The notes beneath the pieces were generated by a model. It was given only the letters and a program-made list of their open reading frames with translations. It made no database searches and was not told the DNA's origin. A stretch of DNA of 61,050 nucleotides from positions 1 to 61,050 of the forward strand of contig CADCGC010000004.1 in assembly GCA_902800905.1 (NCBI GenBank). Reading direction: 5' to 3'. Position numbers and translations under genes: made by a program. Position 1 is the first letter of the stretch. Every line of letters begins with the position of its first letter. The DNA comes from an uncultured Erysipelotrichaceae bacterium. GTDB taxonomy: Bacteria > Bacillota_I > Bacilli_A > RFN20 > CAG-826. Below are positions 28,748-37,001 of this stretch, piece after piece.

Positions 28748-28852
28748 ACTTTTATTATCAGCATAAATTGATATTAAGACAATTTTGTAATTGTAACATA
28801 ATTTCTCTTTTGTATACTTTCTAGATGCGCGAGTAGGCGTATGAATAAAGAT

Positions 28853-28876
28853 AAACACCACTTTTAGTGGCGTTTT
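28853..28876 (-). terminator. Hairpin after the 28902-31502 gene
   Basis: AAACACCACT/AGTGGCGTTT form a 10-bp stem (one mismatch) with a 3-base loop. On the minus strand it is followed by TTTATCTTTATT. It lies 26 bases past the stop of the 28902-31502 gene, so it is a plausible intrinsic terminator. Confidence 0.45.
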
Positions 28877-28901
28877 CTTCAATAATAAATGTATTTAATG
28901 A

Positions 28902-31502
28902 TTATTGTTTTGTTAAGGCAACAAATGCGCTTCCATATGCTTCTAAATTAAGAGCGATTGTGTTATTACTTGCTGACACAAAAGTCTTAACACCGTTTTG
29001 AATAACATACGCTCCAGTAATATCGCTATTAACTGTTAAGGAAACACTATTCGCGTTATTAGTATAAGCAACATTCGCATTATAATCTTTATATTTCTTG
29101 TCCCAAGTATAGCTATAATCAGTACTGATTCCAGAGTTAGTAACCATATAAGCTCTGTCATCATTTTCATCAATATAAGAACCAATTAACAAATCAGAAG
29201 TGGCACTAATGGATTTAATACCTACTTGTGAATTAGACAAAGTATGTTGCAAATCTTTAAATAAAAGATTCACCTTATTGTTGTTATGATATGTAACCGC
29301 TCCTTCCCAGCCATAATTAGCAAGGTCACCATCAATCGCGTGCATATTACTATTTGCTTCACTAACAACATCAAATTGAGCGTTCTTTGAACCATCAATA
29401 TTTGCCATACATGAATAATCAGAAGCATCTGTCGCATAGATATAATGCATCAGGTTTGTCATACCAAAACTAATAGCGACCGACATTTGCCATGTAAGTT
29501 GTAACTTAGTTGGTAAAACATAAGTGTAACCTGCTCCATCTCCAGAATTGTGAGATGCAGAAAGGAATGTAAACCAAGTAGGAATATTTAAGGAACGAGA
29601 TAAGTTGCTCCAAATATCTAATGAACAGAAATATGATTTTCTAGTTTGTCCATTAGTAAAGAATGGATATGAATCATAGCTAAATAATTCAGGAGACACT
29701 TTACTACTATATGCTTCAGCATAATTCGCTTCGTAATAAGAATATTTGCTTTGAGCACTTTCACTTCCATATAAAGAAGTCATACCAACAGCGCTTGATA
29801 ATAAGTTGACAAAGAATAGTTTCCCGGCCGGCATTACTGCGTCAAATTGTGCTTTTAATTGAGCAAGTTGATCAAATTGAAGTGTGCTTGGTTCATCATA
29901 CATAATAAATCCAAGAACCGCTTCATGATTCGCGTAACTTGGGCATGTTCCATCCCAATCCGCATATCTACCGTTTTGACTATCCCAACCACGTGGGTCA
30001 ACGATGAATTTCACACCTTTAGTAGCTGCGTAATTCAAAATATTGTTCCAGTTTGAAACCCAAATTGGATTAACTCCAATAACTGTTTTCATACCAGCGG
30101 AAACTAAATCATCAATTGATGAAGTGTTGCTGAAGTGGTATGAACCATTCCAAACACCAATATTTAAAGTCTCTGCTTTTTCAACAGGGGCTGGTGTTTC
30201 AACATCGCAATATATTTCAGTGTTATAAATAGTAACACTCTCTAAGCCAGACCAATTGTAAAGTAATAATAATTGAGAGAAGTTAGTGGCAGTATTGTTA
30301 TCCACTGTACGTGTATACCAAGTTTCCGTTGAACTTTCTTTAATAAAGCCATTCCATACGCCATTTATCTTTTCGACTAAAAGATACCACCATCTGCCTG
30401 ACCAAACGATTCGATGTGAACCATCTCCGTCATCTCCGCCACTAAATGTACGGACATAACTATTTTCAGCGTATAAAGCAAAATACAAATAATTGTAATT
30501 AGATATATCTAAATCGACTCCACACGCTCCATTAGACTTACCAGTAACCGAATATACAGAATTAAAGCCAGTTGGTTTAGTGAATGATACTTTTGTAGAA
30601 CCACTAACAGTGTAGTTGTACGCTTTAGCAGAACTCTTGTGTTTCAAACAAATCGTACAAATATCATGTTCATCATAAACGTGTTCGCATGGATCTTCTT
30701 CAATTTCGACAGCGTAAACTTCACTACAATAAATAGTGAAATTAGTGTAATTGTTCCAGTTATAGAATCTTAATCTACTAAGAGTGTTTGTCTCTTCATC
30801 GCTAGGATCGAGATATTTACTTGTCCAGCTATCATTAAGGCTGTTTCTAATATATAAACCAAGTTTGTTGGTGGATTTGTCTCTTACTAACAAGAAATAG
30901 TACCAAGTTGATTGATTAATTAAAGCGTATCTATTATCTCCTCCATAGACATATAAGTCTGGAGAAGTAGTTTCCACTAAAGCAAAGTAAATATATTGAT
31001 AATTAGAAATATCAGTGTCCACTCCAATTTGATTACCATTATTGATATTGGTTATTCGATAAACACTATTAAATCCTTTAGCAGGATCCATGTTGGTAAT
31101 TTGAGAAGATCCTTCAATTAATTTTGGATAAATTAATTCTCCTTCAATCTCTCCACAAGTATTACAAACATCATATGATCCAAATGAATGACCATGTTCA
31201 TCACAATATGTGAGCCATCTGTCATCATCATAAGTAAATTCTGAAGTGTCATAATTTGAACCCATATCAATAATAGTCCCACTACTAGGGGCTTCAAATT
31301 GATGATAGTCACCACCACAATTTGCCCAATACTCTCTTATTCCTCTTTCGGATTGAGTTGGGGCTTTTTTGTTATAGTGTCGCCAAGTAACGTTGTCTTG
31401 GCTAAACGCAAATGAAAAGCGGGATTGCGTTTGAAGAGTAGCCATCACACAAGCTAGAAATGATATTGCTAAAATTCCTATTTGAGCAATTTGCTTTTTC
31501 AT
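28902..31502 (-). CDS. Secreted modular protein with a TIM-barrel glycoside-hydrolase-like domain
   Basis: 866 residues from the ATG at 31502, with GGGAG upstream. Order: signal peptide; GIREYW motif (~51-56) with nearby Cys; Cys linker (DVCNTCGE); beta module 1; second Cys linker (CEHVYDEHDICTICLKH); beta module 2. A TIM-barrel-like domain begins near residue 440, with GFIMYDEPS near 530 (a Glu after a strand, as in many clan GH-A-like acid/bases), LFSYDSYPFF and WFTFLSASH. A C-terminal beta domain follows. I cannot name the GH family. The two modules share the WY[QL][VIL]LL core with those of 33069-34739. No anchor is seen. The gene lies in a block of module proteins between the two transporter copies. 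Role: extracellular glycan hydrolysis (inferred). Confidence 0.72.
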   Translation of the reverse strand: MKKQIAQIGILAISFLACVMATLQTQSRFSFAFSQDNVTWRHYNKKAPTQSERGIREYWANCGGDYHQFEAPSSGTIIDMGSNYDTSEFTYDDDRWLTYCDEHGHSFGSYDVCNTCGEIEGELIYPKLIEGSSQITNMDPAKGFNSVYRITNINNGNQIGVDTDISNYQYIYFALVETTSPDLYVYGGDNRYALINQSTWYYFLLVRDKSTNKLGLYIRNSLNDSWTSKYLDPSDEETNTLSRLRFYNWNNYTNFTIYCSEVYAVEIEEDPCEHVYDEHDICTICLKHKSSAKAYNYTVSGSTKVSFTKPTGFNSVYSVTGKSNGACGVDLDISNYNYLYFALYAENSYVRTFSGGDDGDGSHRIVWSGRWWYLLVEKINGVWNGFIKESSTETWYTRTVDNNTATNFSQLLLLYNWSGLESVTIYNTEIYCDVETPAPVEKAETLNIGVWNGSYHFSNTSSIDDLVSAGMKTVIGVNPIWVSNWNNILNYAATKGVKFIVDPRGWDSQNGRYADWDGTCPSYANHEAVLGFIMYDEPSTLQFDQLAQLKAQFDAVMPAGKLFFVNLLSSAVGMTSLYGSESAQSKYSYYEANYAEAYSSKVSPELFSYDSYPFFTNGQTRKSYFCSLDIWSNLSRSLNIPTWFTFLSASHNSGDGAGYTYVLPTKLQLTWQMSVAISFGMTNLMHYIYATDASDYSCMANIDGSKNAQFDVVSEANSNMHAIDGDLANYGWEGAVTYHNNNKVNLLFKDLQHTLSNSQVGIKSISATSDLLIGSYIDENDDRAYMVTNSGISTDYSYTWDKKYKDYNANVAYTNNANSVSLTVNSDITGAYVIQNGVKTFVSASNNTIALNLEAYGSAFVALTKQ

Positions 31503-31539
31503 AAGCAACTCCCGCTTTTAAAGTTGGTTTAATTAGTAA

Positions 31540-32853
31540 TTAAGCGTTCCAGATGAAGTCAGTGACTAAGTAGAATCTATAAATAGATGTCGCACCACCA
31601 CTAATTACGATTCTTTCTGTACCAGCTCTCATACCAGCAGATAATGTAACTGGATATGAAACACCAGAGTAAACGTTTCTAACAGAAGCGCTACCAGCAG
31701 AAATAACCATTTCCCAGTTCACATAGCCACTATTATTTTCGCTTTGGCTATTTGGACTATTTGTGCCAAGGTCGACTTTTGAATCGCCACTACCAAAGTA
31801 CATATGTTCGCCATTGTTCTTAACACCAAATTTGAACGAAACAGAACCTGTTGCGGTGTATTGGTTGAAGTTAACAGCTGGTAAAGTAATAACTGCTGCA
31901 CCTGGGTTAGCGTTTCCACTAATAACTAAAGAAGTATCGTTTGTACCATAGTTTTTACTGATAATTGAATAGTCAACGCTTCCTGGTAATGCTACTGATC
32001 CGTTTTCAACATCAACTTTTGATGTATCACCAGCGTAAGAATAGACGGTTTCTGGAGCTGATGCTGTTGAAAGAATAACATCAGAAATATTGATATATCT
32101 ATCCCATCTATCTTCAGTGTAGAAATATGCTGATTTTAAACCAGAAATGATATCTGAATCTGTGAATGTGTTTTCAAACGCTAATGTAGAAGCATATTCA
32201 AGACTGTTGAATTCCATATGTACGCCGGTGCTCCTTAACGAAAGAGTAATCTTACCTTCTGTCTTATTTCCACCATAAACAGTGTGATAAGTTAATTGGT
32301 CGGCTTCTGGTCCCATATTGTTATTCTCATACCAGTTTGGGGCGGTTACTTTCATAGTGACTGATGGATATCTTGTGTAGTCAATTCTTGGTAATTCAAT
32401 TCTCCAAAGATTCACATCACCGTAAAGATTGAATTTGCATGCACCAGCTTCATATGTCGCTCTGAAGTCTTTATAGTCAGATTCAGTCACACAATACATT
32501 CTGCAACCGTAGTTATAGTAATCAAATCCAAGATTGTCTTCATCATATTGATAACTGAAATATCTTGGGTCATCATCAGCAAATTCGCTTAAATCATAAT
32601 CACTACCTTTATCAACGATGGTCACATCTTGTGGTTCGGTGAATTGATAACTTCCAGCACATTGGACCCAGTATTCGCGAATACCTTTAGCAGATGATGT
32701 TGGATTACGTTTTGAATAGTGATGCCATTCTGCTTGAGGTGAATCAGCGGAAAGTCTAAAAGGTGAGGTAGATGAATTAGCTGCAACCATAACTCCAACA
32801 ACAGCGATTGCGGTTGTTGCTAGTAAGCTACTTAATAAAACCTTTTTGTTCAT
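31540..32853 (-). CDS. Secreted protein with GIREYW motif and two LPxI-type beta modules
   Basis: 437 residues. The start is fixed by AGAGGAG 7 bases upstream. A signal peptide (to ~35) is followed by EWHHYSKRNPTSSAKGIREYW and a Cys, closely matching the start of the 28902-31502 protein. Two beta modules follow: one with IELPRIDYTRYPSV and SDIISGLKSAYFY, and one with VITLPAVNFNQY. These belong to the same family as the modules in 301-5719 but are more diverged. No catalytic domain, lipobox or C-terminal anchor was found. The gene lies 38 bases before the 28902-31502 gene and is probably co-transcribed with it. Likely a stand-alone binding protein for the same glycan (inference). Confidence 0.75.
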   Translation of the reverse strand: MNKKVLLSSLLATTAIAVVGVMVAANSSTSPFRLSADSPQAEWHHYSKRNPTSSAKGIREYWVQCAGSYQFTEPQDVTIVDKGSDYDLSEFADDDPRYFSYQYDEDNLGFDYYNYGCRMYCVTESDYKDFRATYEAGACKFNLYGDVNLWRIELPRIDYTRYPSVTMKVTAPNWYENNNMGPEADQLTYHTVYGGNKTEGKITLSLRSTGVHMEFNSLEYASTLAFENTFTDSDIISGLKSAYFYTEDRWDRYINISDVILSTASAPETVYSYAGDTSKVDVENGSVALPGSVDYSIISKNYGTNDTSLVISGNANPGAAVITLPAVNFNQYTATGSVSFKFGVKNNGEHMYFGSGDSKVDLGTNSPNSQSENNSGYVNWEMVISAGSASVRNVYSGVSYPVTLSAGMRAGTERIVISGGATSIYRFYLVTDFIWNA

Positions 32854-33020
32854 AATAGTTAATCTCCTCTCTAAGAAATTTTGTTGTGATTAGATTAGTC
32901 TAAGATAAACAGTCAAACGCTTGTTTATATAATAAAGGCTAATCTTTCAATAGTATAATACATTCTCATTGTATTGCTTTTACTTGTTATCTTTTACATT
33001 TCTTCCTTTTTGTTGTTATA

Positions 33021-33050
33021 TAAAAAGAACTGGTCAAGTAACCAGTCCTT
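33021..33050 (-). terminator. Intrinsic terminator after the InlB-repeat lipoprotein gene
   Basis: On the minus strand AAGGACTGGT and ACCAGTTCTT (one G-T pair) form a 10-bp stem with a 6-base loop, followed by TTTTTATA. It lies 19 bases after the stop at 33069. Confidence 0.8.
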
Positions 33051-33068
33051 AATATTTTAATAAATAAG

Positions 33069-34739
33069 TTATGCTAAAACGCCGTAAACTTCAGTGCATT
33101 TTATTGTTGCAGCACTTAAATTACTCCAGTTATATAGCCTTAAAATAGATGAGAAGTTTTGATCTGTGGCGCCATCAACTTTGGTTCTATTTGTGGTCCA
33201 AGTATCTAAACGTGCCATTTTGAAATAACACTTCCAACCATTTTCATCTTTCATGAGTAAAATGTTATACCAATCGCCTTGCCATAACGTTGGGTTTACT
33301 GAATTGTTACCACCAAATAAATAAACATAACTAATGTCGTGGCACAAGGAGAAATAGAGAATTGAATAATCTTGGACATCAAAACTAGTTCCGGCATTAC
33401 CATTACTTAAACCTGTCACAGAATAAACCGATTCAAATCCATTAGGAGCATTTTCATCAACTTGTTCAGAGTCTTTAACAGCGCGATCAGACACTAAGAC
33501 TTTATTAACAAGTTCTTTGCAGAATGGGCAGAAACCATATGAGTCTGCTTCATGGTTGTGTCTATCAATAGCGTAAATTTCTGAACACATTAATGTAGCA
33601 GCTTGTGTATCTTCTGGGTTCTCTCCGCTTGACCAGTGATACATAGTAAGGATTTCTGATAAGTTTGCTTTGTTTTTGTTATCGACAACAGCTTCTTGCC
33701 ATTCGGTATCGCTTTCTTTCTTGAAGAATCCTTGCCATTCAAATTTATCGTTTCTTTCTAATAAAACTTGATACCAATCACCTCTCCATAAGCAGGCGTT
33801 AGTTTCGGTATTACCACCAAAAACAGAAATGTAAGACATGCTATGAGATAAGGCGAAATAAACAGAGGTATATTTTGATAAATCGAGGTCAACACCGACA
33901 GAGCCATTACCAAAGCCAACTTTTCCATAGACTTCTTTAAATCCTAAAGCTGGTTCTTCATCTTCAATTTGTTTTGCGTCCTTTATAGAGAAAGAAGCAA
34001 TCTTTGTTGAATCAAAGAATTCTCCACAATCAACACAGATTCCATGTGATAATGAGTGGAATAAAGCGGTATATGTCTTGTCTTCGCTAACAGAAGCAAT
34101 TTCACTATCCCATTTATCAAAGAGATAGGTGTAATTTTCATCTGCAGCTTTAGTAGGTGTATCACCTTTATATGTAGGAACTTCACCGCATTCAAGTTCT
34201 TCGGCTTGTAATTCTTCTTCGCCGTTAACGAATTTAATCGAATATTTTCTTGCGCTTTCAGAGAATGTCGCAGTGTAAGTAGCAGGACCAGTTACTGCAA
34301 CAATTTCTTTGTCCCAACCATTAAATTCATAAACTTTGCTCTCAGTGGAATCTTTAGTTGGTCTTTCTCCTGAATAGACAGGGAGCTCACCATATTCCAC
34401 TTCACTTGATTGAAGGGTTTCACCTTCAGAGACGAAAGAAATCGTGTATTTTCTTACTGTCGCTTTATAAGACGCGGTGTATGTTGCATCTTCTTTAGCT
34501 TCTACTAATTCTGGAACCCATTTTTCAAAAGTATACTCATATTGAGCGGTGGATTCCTTAGTGGGGGTCGCCTTGTCATAAACAGGCATCTCTCCTTCTT
34601 TAACATCAACGACACTGAGCTCTGTTTGATCATCATTAAGGAATGTAATCTTATAATGCTTTTCTTGAGGAGCGCAGGCTGTTAAAGCAAGAGAAAACGC
34701 TAAAAAACTAGCAAAAATTAGTTTGTGAGTCTTTTTCAT
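33069..34739 (-). CDS. Lipoprotein with three InlB B-repeats and two glycan-module-like domains
   Basis: 556 residues from the ATG at 34739 (AGAGG upstream; an in-frame GTG or ATG at 34757 lies before that site). The lipobox is LTAC. Residues ~28-210 are three InlB B-/Flg_new-type repeats (KYTISFVSEGETL ... YTATFSE pattern; W in FNGWDKE and FDKWDSE). A Cys linker (HGICVDCGEFF) then introduces beta module 1. A second linker (SYGFCPFCKELV) introduces beta module 2. Both modules have the DLS/DVQ-Y-x-x-x-YF[AS]L, FGGN and W-x-G-DWY core also found in 28902-31502. InlB repeats act as rigid stalks, so this looks like a membrane-tethered binding protein (inference). It lies 67 bases after the copy-2 membrane-protein gene. 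Confidence 0.8.
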   Translation of the reverse strand: MKKTHKLIFASFLAFSLALTACAPQEKHYKITFLNDDQTELSVVDVKEGEMPVYDKATPTKESTAQYEYTFEKWVPELVEAKEDATYTASYKATVRKYTISFVSEGETLQSSEVEYGELPVYSGERPTKDSTESKVYEFNGWDKEIVAVTGPATYTATFSESARKYSIKFVNGEEELQAEELECGEVPTYKGDTPTKAADENYTYLFDKWDSEIASVSEDKTYTALFHSLSHGICVDCGEFFDSTKIASFSIKDAKQIEDEEPALGFKEVYGKVGFGNGSVGVDLDLSKYTSVYFALSHSMSYISVFGGNTETNACLWRGDWYQVLLERNDKFEWQGFFKKESDTEWQEAVVDNKNKANLSEILTMYHWSSGENPEDTQAATLMCSEIYAIDRHNHEADSYGFCPFCKELVNKVLVSDRAVKDSEQVDENAPNGFESVYSVTGLSNGNAGTSFDVQDYSILYFSLCHDISYVYLFGGNNSVNPTLWQGDWYNILLMKDENGWKCYFKMARLDTWTTNRTKVDGATDQNFSSILRLYNWSNLSAATIKCTEVYGVLA

Positions 34740-34806
34740 AAAATAAACCTCTACCATTAAAGTAAAATAATGACGTTAATAAAACTTTCTTTTTGTTTAA
34801 CAAAAA

Positions 34807-35661
34807 CTACTTTTTGTTGATGTCATATAGTCCTTTTCGATAAATCTCAGGATAATTATCTTTGTTAATAAACAAATCGAACTTCGAAAGAGAATACAGA
34901 TATCCGACAATAATCATAAACGGATAGTAAAACACCATCATGACGATAATAAGTGAATATTTCACAATAATTGTAATACCTGATAAGGGAATGAAGATGG
35001 AAAAAAACGGGAAAGATATCAAGATAGAAAATAGGATTGTAAGCGGAAGTGTTCTTGAATAGAAAAACGCTCCATTTTTAATATAATTCCATAATGTTGT
35101 TTGATAGACATTAACAACATAAATACTCCAAATGAACAAAGGAACAAAGATAATAACAAATAGGATTATTAACCAAATGCCTATCAAGAAGTTCAGTAAA
35201 AATGCATAAACGCAATAAGTTCCAATAAATATCAAAGCGGGAAATAGATATAGCAAAGAGAAGTATTTGATGTTCTCTTTAATCCCTACTTTAAAATCGT
35301 AAAAGAAGTCGATTCCTTCTTGCCACACTAAAAGTTTAAGAACCCTCATCACTCCCATAAGAGCGACTAAAACTGGATAAAGAAGAAGTACTACACCACC
35401 ATTAACAATGATATCCCATAATAAGAGAACTGCTCGTAATTCTTCTTCATTAAATTTTTCGCTTGTCATTCCTAATCTTCCATAATCCATCATGATTAAG
35501 AAAATAATTAAAGGAATAGAGAATAATAAAAGCATCAAGCCACTTAATGTAATGGTCTTAAAATTATGATGATAGACATCTTTAAAAGCTTCTTTACGTG
35601 TTGTTGGTAAAGAAGAATATTTATAATCAGGATTAGAAAATAAAGGTTTTTTCTTTCTCAT
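34807..35661 (-). CDS. Six-TM membrane protein, YesL/DUF624-like layout, copy 2
   Basis: 284 residues, co-linear with the copy-1 protein at 14323-15132: a cytoplasmic N-terminus, LMLLLFSIPLII helix, QEGIDFFYDFKVGIKEN between helices 2 and 3 (copy 1: WAEGVLLKHDFFLGIKQN), and a C-terminal NYPEIYRKGLYDI. It follows the ATPase gene by 2 bases and is the last gene of the copy-2 run. Its role is unknown. Conservation of the ATPase-membrane protein pair in both copies suggests that they work as one unit. Confidence 0.75.
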   Translation of the reverse strand: MRKKKPLFSNPDYKYSSLPTTRKEAFKDVYHHNFKTITLSGLMLLLFSIPLIIFLIMMDYGRLGMTSEKFNEEELRAVLLLWDIIVNGGVVLLLYPVLVALMGVMRVLKLLVWQEGIDFFYDFKVGIKENIKYFSLLYLFPALIFIGTYCVYAFLLNFLIGIWLIILFVIIFVPLFIWSIYVVNVYQTTLWNYIKNGAFFYSRTLPLTILFSILISFPFFSIFIPLSGITIIVKYSLIIVMMVFYYPFMIIVGYLYSLSKFDLFINKDNYPEIYRKGLYDINKK

Positions 35662-35663
35662 AA

Positions 35664-36383
35664 TTAATCAACTAATAAAGATTTAACAATCTCGTTATCA
35701 CTTGTCACAAATTCTCTAGGAGTAAAAACGCCAACGAGTTTACCTTCGTTTAAAACATAGATATAATCCGCAATTGAGGTGGCTTCTTTAATGTTGTGGG
35801 TAACATAAATACCAGTTTTGTTATTGCTTACTAAGTAATCTTTTACTAAATAAGATATCTCTTTAGCGAGAGCGGGATCTAAGTTTTTAGATATCTCATC
35901 AAATAGATAGATATCGCTATCTTTTACAAGCGCTTTCGCTAAAGAAACTCGACTAGCCTGCCCCATTGATAAGCATTTAGTCTTTCTTGTTAATAAAAAG
36001 TCAATCCCTAATTGATGAGCGACCTCTTTAATTCTTTGATCAGCCTCATCATGTTCCATTTTCATCGCTTTTAGAGGGAACAAAATATTTTCATAAACAT
36101 TCGCATTTGGATATAAGGTAATGTTTTGATCCATATAAGAAATCCTTCTTTTTTGAACAGGAATGGGTTCAATGTCCATATCATCAAAGCTAATTTTCCC
36201 TTCATAAAGCAAAGCGCCAGTAATACATTTTAATAATGTGGTTTTTCCACTTCCTGAATAGCCCACTACAACATTGATTTTATGAGCGATAAATGAAAAA
36301 GATATATCATCAACCGCAGTGACAATATTACCTTTTTCGTTTTCAAAATAAACTGATACGTGCTCGAAATTAATTTTTTCCAT
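35664..36383 (-). CDS. Short ABC transporter ATPase without regulatory C-terminal domain, copy 2
   Basis: 239 residues, the same length as copy 1. Walker A is GYSGSGKTT (41-49), the signature is LSMGQ (138-142), Walker B is IYLFDE (158-163) and the H-loop is His196. The nucleotide-binding parts look intact. No TOBE-type extension is present. It sits at the far end of the operon, after the Big_2 lipoprotein (5 bases), whereas copy 1 has it before the binding-protein gene. The gene pair has therefore moved relative to the permeases. Confidence 0.9.
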   Translation of the reverse strand: MEKINFEHVSVYFENEKGNIVTAVDDISFSFIAHKINVVVGYSGSGKTTLLKCITGALLYEGKISFDDMDIEPIPVQKRRISYMDQNITLYPNANVYENILFPLKAMKMEHDEADQRIKEVAHQLGIDFLLTRKTKCLSMGQASRVSLAKALVKDSDIYLFDEISKNLDPALAKEISYLVKDYLVSNNKTGIYVTHNIKEATSIADYIYVLNEGKLVGVFTPREFVTSDNEIVKSLLVD

Positions 36384-36388
36384 GTTTA

Positions 36389-37000
36389 CTAATAAACATT
36401 AACATAGATTAGTTCTTCAACACTATAAGATAAATATGTAAAGGTTAATAAAATATCACATCTTCCCTTGTTAAGTGCATGAATAGTTAATGATTCATTA
36501 CCAAAGGAAGCAATATTTGAATTGCTACTATCAGACGCTACTATGTAATTCTCAATAACTTCATTCCCAAGTTTGACAACTGGGTTTAATTGATATTGAT
36601 CATTAACATTTAAATTATATGTATCTTTTTGTAGATAAATGGATAATGTCGCATAAGGAAGATAATCAGTAACTTCCACCGCACATCTAGCGAAATATTT
36701 CCCAACTTGTAAAGTAACAACAGTACTTCCTTTTTTAATTGCGGTAACTAAGCCAGAATCACTAACAGTGGCTACTTCTTCATTATCGCTAGACCAGAAT
36801 TTTAAATATTTGTCTAATGAGGAATCAATCGTAGCTTCTAAAAGGAAAGTTCTCTCTTCTGGAATAGAGATAGAGGTATTTGAAAGAGTAACTAAAGAAG
36901 AAGGCTCGTTTTCATTTAGCCCATTTGCGGCTATTTCCTTAGAACATCCGTTAAGAATTAACAACAAAGAAAATGGAAGTAATAATAAACGATGTTTCAT
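36389..37000 (-). CDS. Small Big_2 (Ig-like) lipoprotein
   Basis: 203 residues from the ATG at 37000 (MKHRLLLLPFSLLLILNGC); an upstream in-frame start at 37066 would overlap the DUF4838 gene by 65 bases. The lipobox is ILNGC. One Big_2 repeat is clear (NEEVATVSDSGLVTAIKKGSTVVTL split over ~60-105), and a second, weaker Ig-like segment follows. It corresponds to the N-terminal quarter of the copy-1 protein 2432-5719, which has gained or kept the extra modules. GGAGC lies upstream of the start. Possible role: surface spacer or adhesion partner (inference). Confidence 0.8.
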   Translation of the reverse strand: MKHRLLLLPFSLLLILNGCSKEIAANGLNENEPSSLVTLSNTSISIPEERTFLLEATIDSSLDKYLKFWSSDNEEVATVSDSGLVTAIKKGSTVVTLQVGKYFARCAVEVTDYLPYATLSIYLQKDTYNLNVNDQYQLNPVVKLGNEVIENYIVASDSSNSNIASFGNESLTIHALNKGRCDILLTFTYLSYSVEELIYVNVY

Positions 37001-37001
37001 A

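Noticed and set aside
28748..28882. 45-residue N-terminal extension of the DUF4838 modular protein
   Set aside because: It contains no signal-peptide character and would bury the clear leader MKKKRDILLVSLFFILSC. The start was moved to 28747.
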